DNA from: Pseudomonas saliphila
GTDB lineage: Bacteria > Pseudomonadota > Gammaproteobacteria > Pseudomonadales > Pseudomonadaceae
Reading direction: 5' to 3'
DNA: 64,000 nucleotides
Assembly: GCF_008638345.1 (NCBI RefSeq)
Contig: NZ_VTVA01000009.1
Location: 1 to 64,000 of the forward strand
Shown here: piece by piece, positions 8,075 through 19,787 of the stretch
Layout of the letters: each line of letters begins with the position of its first letter
Numbering within the stretch: the first letter of the stretch is position 1
Translations under genes and position numbers: made by a program
The notes under the pieces: generated by a model
What the model saw: only the letters and a program-made list of their open reading frames with translations
The model's database searches: none
Told to the model about the DNA's origin: nothing

Positions 8075-10565
8075 ACCCCAAACCCTTCAAAAACCCCTGC
8101 AACGCCACCGCCGCCGCATCGCGTTTGTGCTCAATCTCGTTCAGCGTCATCCGGTACTTGTCCCACCAGTTCTCGAAGGAGGCGACTACTTGCTTGCGCT
8201 GGGCAGCAACATAATGCTCGACGATGGCCTGCATATCGTTGTGTAGGATGGTCAGCAACAGCTCGGCGGCCTGGGGCTCGTCCAATGCATCGACGGCCTT
8301 GTTCAGGTGGCTGGCAAAATCTTCCTTGCTGGTCTTGAGCTGCTTCTTCACCTTGGCCAGTTCGGCTTTCCATTCCTTGAGCTGGGCCTCGTCTACTGCG
8401 TTTTCCTCGTCGTCGCCGACTTCCGCCTCGCTGTCGGCGTCGTCGCCATCTCCGCGTTTGGCTGGGGTGGCCGCCTTAATCTGGCTCTCCAGTTCGGCTT
8501 TCTTCGCTTCCAGCTCGGCCAGCGTGCCAACGAAATCATCGAGCAGGAACTTGACCAGTTTGTGTTCCAGCGGGCTGTGCTTGCTGACCTTGTCTTCCAT
8601 GGCGGTAACGATGCTGGTGCGCCAGGCGTCCATCACGCCCCGACTGCCGCGTGCCATCAGGCCGAGGAAGTCATATTTACTCTGGTACCAGAAGCCGGCA
8701 ACGATACCGCGCACCTGGAAGGGATCGAGCAGACCTATGCGTTCCAGCGTCGAGCTGAAGCTGGCCAGCAGCTCGGCGCGCAGATCAACCAGCGCGGCGC
8801 TGTCGTCCACCCGCCCGGCCAGGGCGGTGATCCGCGGGCTGTGCTCGCTCCACCATGTCTCGAACGCGTCACGAATCGAGGCCTCCTTGCTCTGCAGACC
8901 AGCATTGCCTTCAATGGCTGGCTTGAGGTCGGCGCGGCAGGTCAGCTCATTGCGGAAGTCGAAATACTGCGCATCGCGCTCCACGAAGAGGTCTTGCGGA
9001 TCGAGACCGTGGGCATTGAATAGAACGGCCTTGGCCTGCACTTCAGCCTTGGGCACACCGCCGAGCAGGTGTGCACGCACATCGTGGGGCTCGGGGGGCG
9101 GTGCGTTGTCCACATAACGGCGGATGTTCAGGTTGTAATCGTTGTCGCGCAGGGTAGCGATGTCCACCACGTCGCTGAGGCCGTCGATCTGGCGGAATTC
9201 GTCGAATGCAGTGGAGATCTTCTCGATGTGTTCGGGCAGCAGGAAGTTCTGCGCCCGACCCTCGAAGTATTCACGGTCGGCGTTGATGAACAGCACCTTG
9301 CCCTGGCGCGCGGCCGACTTGCTGCTGACGCGGTTGGCACCGTCCTGTTTCTGCTGGCGCAGGATCAAGATGCAGGCGGGAATGCCAGTGCCATAGAACA
9401 GGTTGGCCGGCAGGCCGATGACCGCTTCGAGCAGGTCTTCCTCGATGATGCCTGCACGGATGCCCTTTTCCTCACCGCCACGGAACAGCACACCATGCGG
9501 CAGTACGGTGGCAACCATGCCCTCGTCGTGGCATACGGCGAGCATGTGCTGAAGGAACATCAGATCAGCCTTCTTCGAGCCCAGCGGCACCTCGCCGAAA
9601 CGGAAACGCTCTTCACGAAAGGACGGAGCCCAGGCCAGGCTGCCATCGGGACTTTTCTCGGTATGCCCCCAGTTGAGGGAAAACGGTGGATTAGTAAGGA
9701 TGCGGTCGAAACGGCGCAGCTCACCGCCTTCGATATGCCGGGGATCGGCCAGGGTATCTTCGTTCTCCAGCCAGGCATTGCTGATGCCATGCAGCAGCAT
9801 GTTCATCTGCGCAATGGACCAGACAGTACCGTTGAATTCCTGGCCGAACAGGTTAGCCTTGCGGCCGTCTTCGCCGTGTTCGTCGATATATTCCTTGGCG
9901 GCAATCAGCATGCCCCCCGAGCCGCAGCACGGGTCGTACACGTCGTGGGCCAGGGTCGGCTTGAGTAGATTAACCATCAGCCGCACCACCGAGCGCGGCG
10001 TATAGAACTCTCCGCCTTTTTTACCGGCAGAGTCGGCGAACTCGGCAATCAGGTACTCGTAGGCCGCACCGAGCAGGTCGGGGAATTCGAAATCACTGTT
10101 GCGCAGGCGCACATCGCCGAAGTGGGTGATGAGCTGGCGCAGCTTCTGGTCGGAGATCTTGCTCTGACCAACCTTGCGGGTGAAATCGATATGCTCGAGC
10201 ACCCCTTCCAGGGCGGCATTATTTTCCTCGATTCCGCCCAAGGCCTTGTTCAGCAGATCGCCGACATTAATATGCGCTTCATTAACCAAGTGCCTGAAGC
10301 GCGACTGGCCGGGCACCCAGAAACTGCCGTCGCGCTTGTACCAGCGTGGGTTTTCCGCTGTCAGGAAAGCATCGGCCTGGCTCTTGCCGGCCTTCATCTC
10401 ATCAGCAACCACCTGCTCGTAGCGTTCCTCGAACACATCGGAACAGCGCTTCAGAAACAGCATCCCGAAGATGTATTCCTTGAATTCCGAGGCGTCCATT
10501 TTGCCGCGCAGAATATCGGCGGCCTTGAACAGGTGGCGTTCCAGTTGTTGCAGCGTGAGAGGCAT
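8067..10565 (-). CDS. hsdM: Type I DNA N6-adenine methyltransferase, M subunit (HsdM)
   Basis: This 832-residue subunit methylates adenine using S-adenosylmethionine and forms the core of the RM complex with HsdS. The N-terminal HsdM_N helical domain spans about 1-150. GEFYTPR is at 185-191, the SAM-binding motif DPCCGSGGM at 211-219, and the catalytic NPPF at 292-295. The protein is longer than the common 500-residue HsdM. The extra C-terminus, about 500-832, contains a charged acidic linker and a long coiled-coil-like segment ([22 protein letters not shown]). It is the first gene of the RM operon. A weak TAGAAT -10-like hexamer lies at 10624-10629 on the minus strand. Confidence 0.95.
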   Translation of the reverse strand: MPLTLQQLERHLFKAADILRGKMDASEFKEYIFGMLFLKRCSDVFEERYEQVVADEMKAGKSQADAFLTAENPRWYKRDGSFWVPGQSRFRHLVNEAHINVGDLLNKALGGIEENNAALEGVLEHIDFTRKVGQSKISDQKLRQLITHFGDVRLRNSDFEFPDLLGAAYEYLIAEFADSAGKKGGEFYTPRSVVRLMVNLLKPTLAHDVYDPCCGSGGMLIAAKEYIDEHGEDGRKANLFGQEFNGTVWSIAQMNMLLHGISNAWLENEDTLADPRHIEGGELRRFDRILTNPPFSLNWGHTEKSPDGSLAWAPSFREERFRFGEVPLGSKKADLMFLQHMLAVCHDEGMVATVLPHGVLFRGGEEKGIRAGIIEEDLLEAVIGLPANLFYGTGIPACILILRQQKQDGANRVSSKSAARQGKVLFINADREYFEGRAQNFLLPEHIEKISTAFDEFRQIDGLSDVVDIATLRDNDYNLNIRRYVDNAPPPEPHDVRAHLLGGVPKAEVQAKAVLFNAHGLDPQDLFVERDAQYFDFRNELTCRADLKPAIEGNAGLQSKEASIRDAFETWWSEHSPRITALAGRVDDSAALVDLRAELLASFSSTLERIGLLDPFQVRGIVAGFWYQSKYDFLGLMARGSRGVMDAWRTSIVTAMEDKVSKHSPLEHKLVKFLLDDFVGTLAELEAKKAELESQIKAATPAKRGDGDDADSEAEVGDDEENAVDEAQLKEWKAELAKVKKQLKTSKEDFASHLNKAVDALDEPQAAELLLTILHNDMQAIVEHYVAAQRKQVVASFENWWDKYRMTLNEIEHKRDAAAVALQGFLKGLGYV

Positions 10566-11060
10566 TGCGAATCCCTATGGGCACCCATCGCGGGGGCCTG
10601 TCCTGATGGCGTAAATGCCGTCGATTCTACCCCACATTCACGGACAGGATGCTCGATAGGCTGCGGATTCAGCGGAGGGATTGCACACGCCGTGGGTGGG
10701 GGGACCGGCGTGGAGCAGTGCGGAGACCCAGTATGCGCATCGGGGTGCCGGTTATACTGTTCTCATTGTGCTCCAAGCCCATCGAGAAGCTGTAACCGAA
10801 TCGAAGAAAAATAATTCCCTGGTTGCAACCAACCACAAGCTGACTTTTCTGAGACCGACTCAGAATCCATCCAAAGTAGACAGTATTGCTGGGGCCGCTA
10901 AGCGCTCACATTCACGTCGAGAAGACCAGAACAGTAATCGACACACTGTGGGGCTTGCCATAACACAGCCGAACAGCAAGGGACCGGCCGGCGACTAGAT
11001 AGTTACGGCAGGCCGTTGTTGGACAAACAACTTAATAGCCAATCGTCTCCCGTCAATGAA
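10566..11060. other. Intergenic stretch between the RM and phosphite operons
   Basis: These 495 bases separate hsdM from the end of ptxE. A plus-strand frame of 105 codons starting with TTG at 10681 has no recognisable domain and no good ribosome site, so I do not call it. The stretch must hold the hsdM promoter. A short inverted repeat (gttgtt...aacaac, near 11013-11029) lies just past ptxE and lacks a clear T-tract. Confidence 0.5.
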
Positions 11061-11936
11061 TCAAACGTCCTCAACTGCAGCCTCCGTCTCGAGCAAATGA
11101 ACAACAAAGCCCGGCGGGGGCAAGTTGCGCGGTGGTTTCCGCCAGATCAGCTGCAAGTGCTTTTCCAGCCCCGGAATAGGCAGCGCGACGAGGGTACCGC
11201 TCCGAACTTCGTCACACACTGCCGAGGCCAATACCAGCGAAACGCCCAGACCCGCCCTGACTGCCTGCTTGACTGCTTCGGTGCTGCCTAGTTGCATCCC
11301 GCTGCGGGGCACGCCCAGCTCACCGAAGTATTCGGTCAAGAGCCGACCGGTTCCGCTACCCGGTTCGCCTCCGAGCATGGGCAACTCGACCAACCTGGCT
11401 CGTTCGATAGACTCAGCACCGGCAAGCGGGTCATCCGGACCTACGATTAACACCAGCGGCTCGACCCTCCATTGGCGCTGCTCGAAGTCAGGATGCGGTA
11501 TCCACCATTCCATCACCGCGGCGTCCAGCTGCCCCGCCAGAAGTTGGTCGGCTACGTCGGGGTTGGCTGCGATGCGCAAGTCCACCTCTCCCCCTTCGGC
11601 CCCCGTCCCCAAATAGCTGCGTAGAAAAGGCTGCAGCAGATAGGTGCCGATGTTGGAGCTGGCCCCAACGCGCTGGCGTCTGCCGTGCAGCGCGTCCAAT
11701 GCTCGGTCGTGCATGTCCAGCAGAGCAGTGGCGTGGCGCATGAAAGCCAAAGCGCGCGTGGTGGGCTGGCAGCCGCTTCGGCTGCGGTGTACCAACGTAA
11801 CGCCAACCTGCTCTTCGAGCTTCTGTAAGTGTTGCGACACCGTCGGCTGGGCGAGTCCCAACATCCGGGCCGCGCTTTGAAAGCTGCCGGTTTGAACGAT
11901 CGCCACCAGGCTTTTTAGCCATACCGGATTCAACAT
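11061..11936 (-). CDS. ptxE: LysR-family regulator of the phosphite operon (PtxE)
   Basis: The 291-residue protein has an N-terminal LysR winged helix (residues 1-60: [29 protein letters not shown]) and a periplasmic-binding-like effector domain from about 90 to 280. It is the last gene of the ptx cluster, and its start lies 7 bases inside the end of ptxD, the place of ptxE in Pseudomonas stutzeri WM88. Being in the operon it probably controls, it could form a feedback loop. The paired TTC-N8-GAA elements before ptxA fit a LysR-type T-N11-A site and are its likely target. The effector ligand is unknown. Confidence 0.85.
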   Translation of the reverse strand: MLNPVWLKSLVAIVQTGSFQSAARMLGLAQPTVSQHLQKLEEQVGVTLVHRSRSGCQPTTRALAFMRHATALLDMHDRALDALHGRRQRVGASSNIGTYLLQPFLRSYLGTGAEGGEVDLRIAANPDVADQLLAGQLDAAVMEWWIPHPDFEQRQWRVEPLVLIVGPDDPLAGAESIERARLVELPMLGGEPGSGTGRLLTEYFGELGVPRSGMQLGSTEAVKQAVRAGLGVSLVLASAVCDEVRSGTLVALPIPGLEKHLQLIWRKPPRNLPPPGFVVHLLETEAAVEDV

Positions 11937-12940
11937 GGAGCAGGCTCGGCCTGAGGTAAACGATTCGCAGCGTTAACCGGTAGCTCGCCTGCCAGCGCCT
12001 GGATGATATTTTGCGCAGCACAACGTTCGATCTCCAATCGCACGCGATGCACCGCCGACCCTATATGTGGTGTGAACAGGGTCTTGGGATGCTGCAACAG
12101 AGCAGGATCGATGCGTCGAGGCCGGTCTGCACGCGCCCAATCTTCCATCTCAAATACATCTGCCGCATAGCCGCCGAGCTGGCCTCGCTCAAGCGCATCA
12201 AGCACCGCGCTTTCATCCACTACCGACCCTCGACAGGGATTGATCAGCAAGGTGCCGGGGCGCACGCTGCCAAGCATCTCCGCGTTTACCACATGTTCGG
12301 TTTCAGGGTTCAGCGGAAGCGCCAGCAAGATAAAATCCGAACTGGCGAAGAGCTCGTCATACGCCACTTTGCGTAGGCCGAGCCGTTGCTCGACTTCTGC
12401 ATCCACAGTTTTCGTCTCGTAATACTGGATCGTCGCTCCCCAGCCCTGTAGGCGCTCCGCCATGGCCAGGCCGATGGCACCCATGCCGACTATACCCACT
12501 GTCGCACCGTTGAGCCCAGTGCCGTAGAACTGCGGTTGCCAGCCCTGAAAAGCGCCGGAACGCACGAACGCATCCGCCTCCCGCAAATGGCGCCCCAGAC
12601 CGACCGCGAGGCCAATCGCCAGCTCAGCGGTGGGGACGGTCAGCAGGTCGGGCACAAAGGTCAGCCAGACTCCGCGGGCAGTACAGGCATTCACATCGAA
12701 GTTGTCGAACCCCTTCAGCGCACAGCCGACCACGCGCAAGTCAGGACAGGTGTGGAGGAATTCGGCATCAACCCGGTCGGGCATGAATGCCATCATCGCC
12801 TGTGCATCACGGCAGCGCTTGCGAATTTCCTCTGGCGGCAGCGTAAGATCGGTCTGATTGGTGATCAGCTCGCAGTGAGGCGCCAGCAGCTGCAGGATTT
12901 CATCGTGTACGCGGTGAGTTATAACTAGTTTCGGCAGCAT
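11930..12940 (-). CDS. ptxD: Phosphite dehydrogenase (PtxD)
   Basis: PtxD oxidises phosphite to phosphate with NAD+, letting the cell use phosphite as its phosphorus source. The 336-residue length equals the Pseudomonas stutzeri enzyme, and the sequence appears very close to it from memory. Key residues sit at the published numbers: Lys76, nucleotide motif GMGAIG at 152-157, Glu175 (NAD over NADP preference), Arg237 in NPCRGS, Glu266, and the catalytic His292 in TPHIGS. The substrate-pocket segment LKGFDNFDV is present, so the enzyme should be active. It starts at ATG 12940, eight bases after the ptxC stop, and overlaps ptxE by 7 bases. Confidence 0.97.
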   Translation of the reverse strand: MLPKLVITHRVHDEILQLLAPHCELITNQTDLTLPPEEIRKRCRDAQAMMAFMPDRVDAEFLHTCPDLRVVGCALKGFDNFDVNACTARGVWLTFVPDLLTVPTAELAIGLAVGLGRHLREADAFVRSGAFQGWQPQFYGTGLNGATVGIVGMGAIGLAMAERLQGWGATIQYYETKTVDAEVEQRLGLRKVAYDELFASSDFILLALPLNPETEHVVNAEMLGSVRPGTLLINPCRGSVVDESAVLDALERGQLGGYAADVFEMEDWARADRPRRIDPALLQHPKTLFTPHIGSAVHRVRLEIERCAAQNIIQALAGELPVNAANRLPQAEPAPC

Positions 12941-12948
12941 GATATGTC

Positions 12949-15472
<2,524 letters not shown>

Positions 15473-15482
15473 ATGATCACCT

Positions 15483-15528
15483 TTCGCAATTTTGAAAGCC
15501 GCAGGATTGCGGTTCGCAATTCAGAAAG
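15483..15528 (-). promoter_or_regulatory. Paired operator-like repeats upstream of ptxA
   Basis: Two 16-base direct repeats, 15483-15498 and 15513-15528, differ at two positions and start exactly 30 bases apart, about three helical turns. Each contains TTC-N8-GAA, an imperfect palindrome fitting the LysR-type T-N11-A rule. Between them is the inverted repeat ccgca/tgcgg at 15499-15512. They end 11 bases before the ptxA start and probably overlap its promoter. PtxE is the likely binder. A CTGTCAC Pho-box half-site appears further up, near 15566-15572 on the minus strand, without a clear second half. The rest, up to 15826, shows no credible gene. Confidence 0.6.
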
Positions 15529-15826
15529 GTACGCAGGGCGTGTTAAAGCATCGCTGCAAGAATGTGACAGCGAGGTGAAGGCTGAGGCTCTCGAGTGTCA
15601 TGGTGGTCACGCGGAACCGCAGTTCGAGCCGAGCGAAGATATGCTGCGAAGCAGGCTATCACGTGACGAAGCAGCAGTTGGACAGCTCGAACTTTTGATA
15701 TCGGGAAGCAAACGTTATGGGGACGTGATGAGCCGAGGGACTTGGCTAGGTAGCTTGATCTTCTGGCGTGCGCCGGAGGGCATCTCCCTCCGTGGATGAT
15801 GTCCTCAAGAGTTATCACTTACCGAG

Positions 15827-16003
15827 TCACCTGGAGTTGAGCCATCCTATCAGCTCTTTCTCAGACCAACGCGTTAACCGGCCGATCCTGACTCTTCCTG
15901 GAAGGGATGGATTGTCTTTCGTCAGTCGCCAAAGAGTCTGACGGCTGACACGTAATATGGCGCAAATTTCATTGGTGGTCTTAAGCACCTCGCTAGTACT
16001 CAT
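15827..16003 (-). CDS. AlpA-family helix-turn-helix protein
   Basis: This 58-codon gene starts at ATG 16001-16003 and ends with TGA at 15827-15829. The product is a small excisionase-like DNA-binding protein: EICAILRVSRQTLWRLT is the helix-turn-helix, and the segment GRVRIGRLTRWSEKELIGWL is the typical wing and last helix of AlpA/HTH_17 proteins. Such proteins commonly regulate integrase genes of prophages and islands. Its ATG overlaps the stop of the upstream gene as ATGA, so the two are coupled. Its place near a tRNA gene supports an integrated element. Confidence 0.85.
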   Translation of the reverse strand: MSTSEVLKTTNEICAILRVSRQTLWRLTKDNPSLPGRVRIGRLTRWSEKELIGWLNSR

Positions 16004-16491
16004 TGGTCATCTCCGTTTGTGGCTACCTTAGCTTTGAATCCCCGTTTTCTCAGCCTGTCCTGCAGCTGTTCCAGGTGGTACTTGCCAACTTCGCCGCCAG
16101 ATGCCACCCCTGAAGACTTTCTTTCTTTTGTTAATTCTTGGGGCGACACCCATGCTGTCACCCTCGAGAGTGACAAATCCGACCCGTTGCCGGCTATGCT
16201 GGTCTCAGGGGCGGAGGCTTGAGACACCGCGGGAAGCAAAAGATAAAAATTTGATGTCTGACGGCCACCTGCAGCCGTACGAGGGATAATTTCCAACAAC
16301 CCTTGGGCGACAAGACGCTTAAGTCTTCTTTGTGTCGACCGCAGGGACTGGGAAATTGCCTCCGATATACGAGCCACTCCGGGCCAAGCCAACCCATCTG
16401 CATTGCTGCGAAACGCTAAAAAAAGCATTAGGTTCTTGTCGCGGGGGTCACACTCCAGGGCAAAAACGGCCGACATGAGCTCGATATTCAT
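16000..16491 (-). CDS. Winged-helix (HTH_36-like) protein of an integrated element
   Basis: The N-terminal 95 residues of this 163-residue protein form a winged helix: a short helical start, then WPGVARISEAISQSLRSTQ and RRLKRLVAQGLLEII, like the HTH_36 or replication-initiator DNA-binding modules of phages and islands. The tail is unstructured, then ends in a helix rich in Lys/Arg. I chose ATG 16491 because AAAGGTGG lies about 6 nt upstream; an upstream TTG at 16509 is less likely. It is coupled to the AlpA-like gene by a four-base overlap. The exact function is unknown. Confidence 0.7.
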   Translation of the reverse strand: MNIELMSAVFALECDPRDKNLMLFLAFRSNADGLAWPGVARISEAISQSLRSTQRRLKRLVAQGLLEIIPRTAAGGRQTSNFYLLLPAVSQASAPETSIAGNGSDLSLSRVTAWVSPQELTKERKSSGVASGGEVGKYHLEQLQDRLRKRGFKAKVATNGDDQ

Positions 16492-16662
16492 ACATGTCCA
16501 CCTTTGCAAATCGAAATAAAAGTCATCGCCTTCGTCTCCTACGTGAATTGGCGATACCTATGAAATACGAAAGCGAGATGGAGAATGTGCGATAAAACAC
16601 CGAGTTTCGGTATTTTTTGGCGAAAGGTGTTAGAAGCGGGAAGACGCATGATCGCGGAGAGA

Positions 16663-16686
16663 AGTGGTACCCAAAGTGGTACCCAA
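16663..16686. repeat. Tandem 12-bp repeat near the tRNA-Thr gene
   Basis: The unit agtggtacccaa occurs twice in perfect tandem. It lies between the winged-helix gene and the tRNA-Thr terminator, where an island junction would be expected. It could be an integrase site or a relic of an integrase gene. Confidence 0.7.
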
Positions 16687-16698
16687 ACGCCAGAAACG

Positions 16699-16724
16699 AA
16701 AAAGGCCCGCTTTTGAGGCGGGCC
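16699..16724 (-). terminator. Intrinsic terminator after tRNA-Thr
   Basis: On the minus strand the stem GGCCCGCCT/AGCGGGCC closes a short loop and is followed by TTTTT. It lies 18 bases downstream of the tRNA-Thr 3' end and should end that transcript. Confidence 0.85.
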
Positions 16725-16741
16725 TAAGTCGTTGATTTTGC

Positions 16742-16817
<76 letters not shown>

Positions 16818-16867
16818 GCGGGGTGAATTATATAGATGCGTGCTGAACTGTAAAGCCCTGTGGTGGG

Positions 16868-17106
16868 TTATCCACTGTTTTTTTGCCGGTGCGGCCATTA
16901 ATCGCACTTGTGCATGGTTTCTGTCGCGGCACTTGACAAAGCGGGGTTAACCCCTTGTTTTTGTGAAACTATCCACTCCGGTTATTTTTTGATCGGAAGC
17001 CTGCAGGCCGCGCAGATCAAGGCTCGCCGCGGTCTATCAAAGTGTCGTCAACATGATTATGCACAGATGCCGGGGATAACAATCCCCAGAACAAATCTGT
17101 GGATAA
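16868..17106. other. Cluster of DnaA-box-like 9-mers
   Basis: Two sites match TTATNCACA perfectly: TTATGCACA at 17057-17065 (plus) and TTATCCACA at 17098-17106 (minus). Two weaker ones are TTATCCACT at 16868-16876 and CTATCCACT at 16969-16977. The cluster fills most of the 333-base gap between tRNA-Thr and the methyltransferase stop, where no gene is seen. No AT-rich unwinding array or replication gene is adjacent, so it may be a DnaA titration or regulatory site rather than an origin. Confidence 0.5.
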
Positions 17107-17150
17107 CTCTGTGTGCAACCCGTTCACAGGCTGGTGGTGAGCTGTTCAGT

Positions 17151-18347
17151 TTATTTATGCCCAACGAGCATGAGGTTGCGGGGCGTAAGGCTTGTGGGGC
17201 AAAACTGGCCGAGTTGTACACAGTAGCCGGATTCCTGCAGAAACAGGGCGCGGTCCAGCAGCAGCCAGATTTCCAATGGGCGTCGGAACAGCGCTCCAAC
17301 CAGCTCCAGGTTGCGTACCTGAGCCAGTCGCTGCCAGCCGCGTTTTTCCAGCGCGCTCCAGCTCGCCGGCTCGGGAAGTTGAAGCTGGTGATGCGCGGTG
17401 AGAAAGCGGCAGAAGTCTGCGATACCTACATTCAACGCGCTCTGTGGTCTTGCAGGCGTAGGAAGGTAACTATCGACGCCGCGTGCTTCGCGCTGCCATA
17501 AATCAAAGGCCAGCCGCCAGGCCATGGATTGATCACGTAGCCGCCGCACCCGCTGGCCGGCTGTGACGCTTTCCAACAGCGGCAGCGCGAGGTCGTCCTT
17601 GCTGAGTATGAGTTGCGCGCTTCGGCCGGCGGCGGACAGTGGCTGATAGCGCTCGGACTCGATCCGGTTGTAACAACATGGCGACAGCACCAGTTGTTCA
17701 CAGCCGCGCGCGACACTCTGGCGCAGCAGGGTCATGTGCAGGTCACCACAGGCGTGCAGGGCAACCGGGGTGTGATGCGATTGCAGAGTCTGCCAGGCCT
17801 CATCGCGGAGTACATCCATATCCACATGCGAGGCGGCGACGCTGCACTGCTGGCTGAGCGCCCTGCCCTGCTCATTTAATGCGGGGTCGTATTCCAGACA
17901 GGTAAGCGGCTGCCCGCCGCTGAAGCTCAGCAGTCGGCCCAGATGGCCCTTGCCAGCACACCAATCCAACCAGTGTTGCGCGGGCTGCGGCAGGCGTTGC
18001 TCGGCAATATCGGCAAAACGGGTAATCTGCTGCCATTTGCGTCCCGGCACATGGCGGGTCAGCAGCTCCGGCCGTTGATTAAGCGGCTCACGCGACCAGT
18101 CTTCAACCTGACTCAGCGCCAGCGATTGCTTGGCCAGATCGGCAAAGGGAGCGGGTGCATTGACCAGATGGGGCTGGTTGTGGCTTTGCTCGGCCTGCTC
18201 CAGTGAGCGGCCGCGCAGGAAGGCTGCAAGCTCCGGCCACTGGTGTTCCCAGGGCAGGTGCAGATGAGTGAAGGGCCGCACCCGCCAGAGCGCCTGGTGT
18301 TGATTCAACCAGGCGTCCAGCTGCTGAAAGCGTTGCAGGTAGTCCAT
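17151..18347 (-). CDS. SAM-dependent methyltransferase (METTL25/Methyltransf_32-like)
   Basis: This 398-residue protein has a class I methyltransferase core in its middle. The SAM motif DWCAGKGHLG is at 128-137, followed by CLEYDP (acidic ribose-binding residue), LHACGDL, and SPCCYNRI, the characteristic CCY segment of the family. The N- and C-terminal regions are unassigned. The substrate is unknown; family members have been linked to RNA modification. It starts three bases after the stop of the second transporter permease, so it is co-transcribed with the amino-acid ABC transporter, though a functional link is not obvious. Confidence 0.8.
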   Translation of the reverse strand: MDYLQRFQQLDAWLNQHQALWRVRPFTHLHLPWEHQWPELAAFLRGRSLEQAEQSHNQPHLVNAPAPFADLAKQSLALSQVEDWSREPLNQRPELLTRHVPGRKWQQITRFADIAEQRLPQPAQHWLDWCAGKGHLGRLLSFSGGQPLTCLEYDPALNEQGRALSQQCSVAASHVDMDVLRDEAWQTLQSHHTPVALHACGDLHMTLLRQSVARGCEQLVLSPCCYNRIESERYQPLSAAGRSAQLILSKDDLALPLLESVTAGQRVRRLRDQSMAWRLAFDLWQREARGVDSYLPTPARPQSALNVGIADFCRFLTAHHQLQLPEPASWSALEKRGWQRLAQVRNLELVGALFRRPLEIWLLLDRALFLQESGYCVQLGQFCPTSLTPRNLMLVGHK

Positions 18348-18350
18348 GAC

Positions 18351-19052
18351 TCAGCGCTTGCGGCTGGCCTCGATCTTCAACCAGCGCTCGACGAGCTTGA
18401 ACACCTGGGTAAACAGGATGGTGATGGTCAGATAAATCAAACCGGCGACCAGAAAGAACAGCTCGAACTGGTAGGTACGCGAGTTGATGGTTCGCACCAC
18501 GCCCATCAGGTCCATCAGGGTAACGGTGTAGACCACCGCGCTGGCCTTGAGCATGAGGATGACCTCGTTGCCATAGGCCGGCAGACCGATACGGATCGCC
18601 CGCGGCAGGATGATGTATTGCAGCGCCTGGCTACGCGACATGCCGAGCGCTCTGGCCGCTTCGACCTCGCCGGGCGGGACCGCCTGGATCGCGCCGCGCA
18701 GGATCTCGGCAATGTAGGCGGCGGTGTGCAGCGTCATGGTGATCAGCGCGCACCAGTAGGGCTCGCGCAGGTAGGGCCAGAACATGCTGTCGCGCACCAC
18801 CGCGAACTGCGACAGCCCGTAATACACCAGAAACAGCTGCAGAATCAGTGGCGTGCCGCGGAAGAAGAAGATGTAGGAATACGGGACGGCGCGTATGTAC
18901 CAGTGTCGCGATGCCCTGCCCAACCCCAGCGGGATGGCGAGTATCAACCCGATCAGTACCGCCAGCCCGACCAGCTCCAGCGTGACCAGCGTGCCTTCCC
19001 AGAGCTGCGGCAGCCAGGGTTGGATCATTGTCCAGCGTTCAGCCCAGGTCAT
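18351..19052 (-). CDS. Polar amino-acid ABC transporter permease (HisM/ArtM type)
   Basis: The 233-residue inner-membrane permease has about five hydrophobic segments. Its coupling loop (VPPGEVEAARALGMSRSQAL) carries the EAA motif that contacts the ATPase. It is the second of two permeases, overlapping the first by four bases (ATGA). With the binding protein and ATPase upstream it forms an importer for a basic or polar amino acid. The substrate, perhaps arginine, ornithine or histidine, cannot be set from sequence. Confidence 0.92.
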   Translation of the reverse strand: MTWAERWTMIQPWLPQLWEGTLVTLELVGLAVLIGLILAIPLGLGRASRHWYIRAVPYSYIFFFRGTPLILQLFLVYYGLSQFAVVRDSMFWPYLREPYWCALITMTLHTAAYIAEILRGAIQAVPPGEVEAARALGMSRSQALQYIILPRAIRIGLPAYGNEVILMLKASAVVYTVTLMDLMGVVRTINSRTYQFELFFLVAGLIYLTITILFTQVFKLVERWLKIEASRKR

Positions 19053-19747
19053 AACTCGGTCCTTGCGTAGCCCTTGTTCGCCCGGCGCTCAAACCAGTGC
19101 AATGCGGCCATGATGATGACGGTCAGACCCAGATAGATCAGCGCGGTGGTGAAGTAAAAGGTGAAGGGCTCGCGGGTCGCATTGGCCGCGACCTGAGCCT
19201 TGCGTAACACTTCTTCCAGAGTGATCAGCGATACCAGGGCCGTATCTTTCAGCAGGATCAGATACAGATTACCCAGACCCGGCAGGGCGACTCGCCAGAG
19301 TTGCGGCAGGGTGATGCGCCAGAATATCCGCAGGTTGGACATGCCCAGCGCCAGCCCGGCCTCTCGTTGCCCAGGGGAGATCGACAGCAGCGCGCCGCGG
19401 AACACCTCTGTGGCGTAGGCACCGAAACAGAGCCCCAGCGCCAAGGTGCCCGCCAGGAACGGGCTCAATGTCAGATAGGGATTGCCGAAGTAGCTCCCCA
19501 GCAAGTTCATCAGGGAAACGGTACCGAAGTAGGCCATCAGCACCCACAGCGTCTCGGGGATGCCGCGCACTACCGAGGTATAAAAGCCGCCAGCGCCGCG
19601 CAGCAGTACGTTGCCTGAAATCTTGGCGCTGGCGCCAAGCAGACCGAGCAACAGTCCCAGCGCCACCGACGCCAGGGACAAACGAATAGTCATCCAGGTC
19701 CCTTCGAGAAGGGCTGGACCAAAACCGTGCAAATCAAACATGGGCAT
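19049..19747 (-). CDS. Polar amino-acid ABC transporter permease (HisQ type)
   Basis: This 232-residue permease pairs with the next gene to form the transmembrane channel. Hydrophobic segments lie near 15-40, 55-80, 90-115 and 195-215. The EAA loop is ISPGQREAGLALGMSNLRIF. It starts 40 bases after the binding-protein gene and overlaps the second permease by four bases. Confidence 0.92.
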   Translation of the reverse strand: MPMFDLHGFGPALLEGTWMTIRLSLASVALGLLLGLLGASAKISGNVLLRGAGGFYTSVVRGIPETLWVLMAYFGTVSLMNLLGSYFGNPYLTLSPFLAGTLALGLCFGAYATEVFRGALLSISPGQREAGLALGMSNLRIFWRITLPQLWRVALPGLGNLYLILLKDTALVSLITLEEVLRKAQVAANATREPFTFYFTTALIYLGLTVIIMAALHWFERRANKGYARTEL

Positions 19748-19787
19748 CTATCAGTCGCGCCAGGCCCCGCAGGGCCCGGCCGTCGGG

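Noticed and set aside
10681..10998. 105-codon plus-strand frame between the RM and ptx operons
   Set aside because: TTG start, no good ribosome site, no recognisable domain and low-complexity composition.
15543..15818. 91-codon minus-strand frame upstream of ptxA
   Set aside because: No domain or ribosome site; it overlaps the promoter region of ptxA.
16597..16618. Small hairpin accga/tcggt with T-run on the plus strand
   Set aside because: The stem is only five bases and no plus-strand gene ends nearby.
16868..17106. The DnaA-box cluster as a chromosomal or plasmid origin
   Set aside because: No AT-rich unwinding repeats, no dnaA or rep gene adjacent; only a weak case for a regulatory site.
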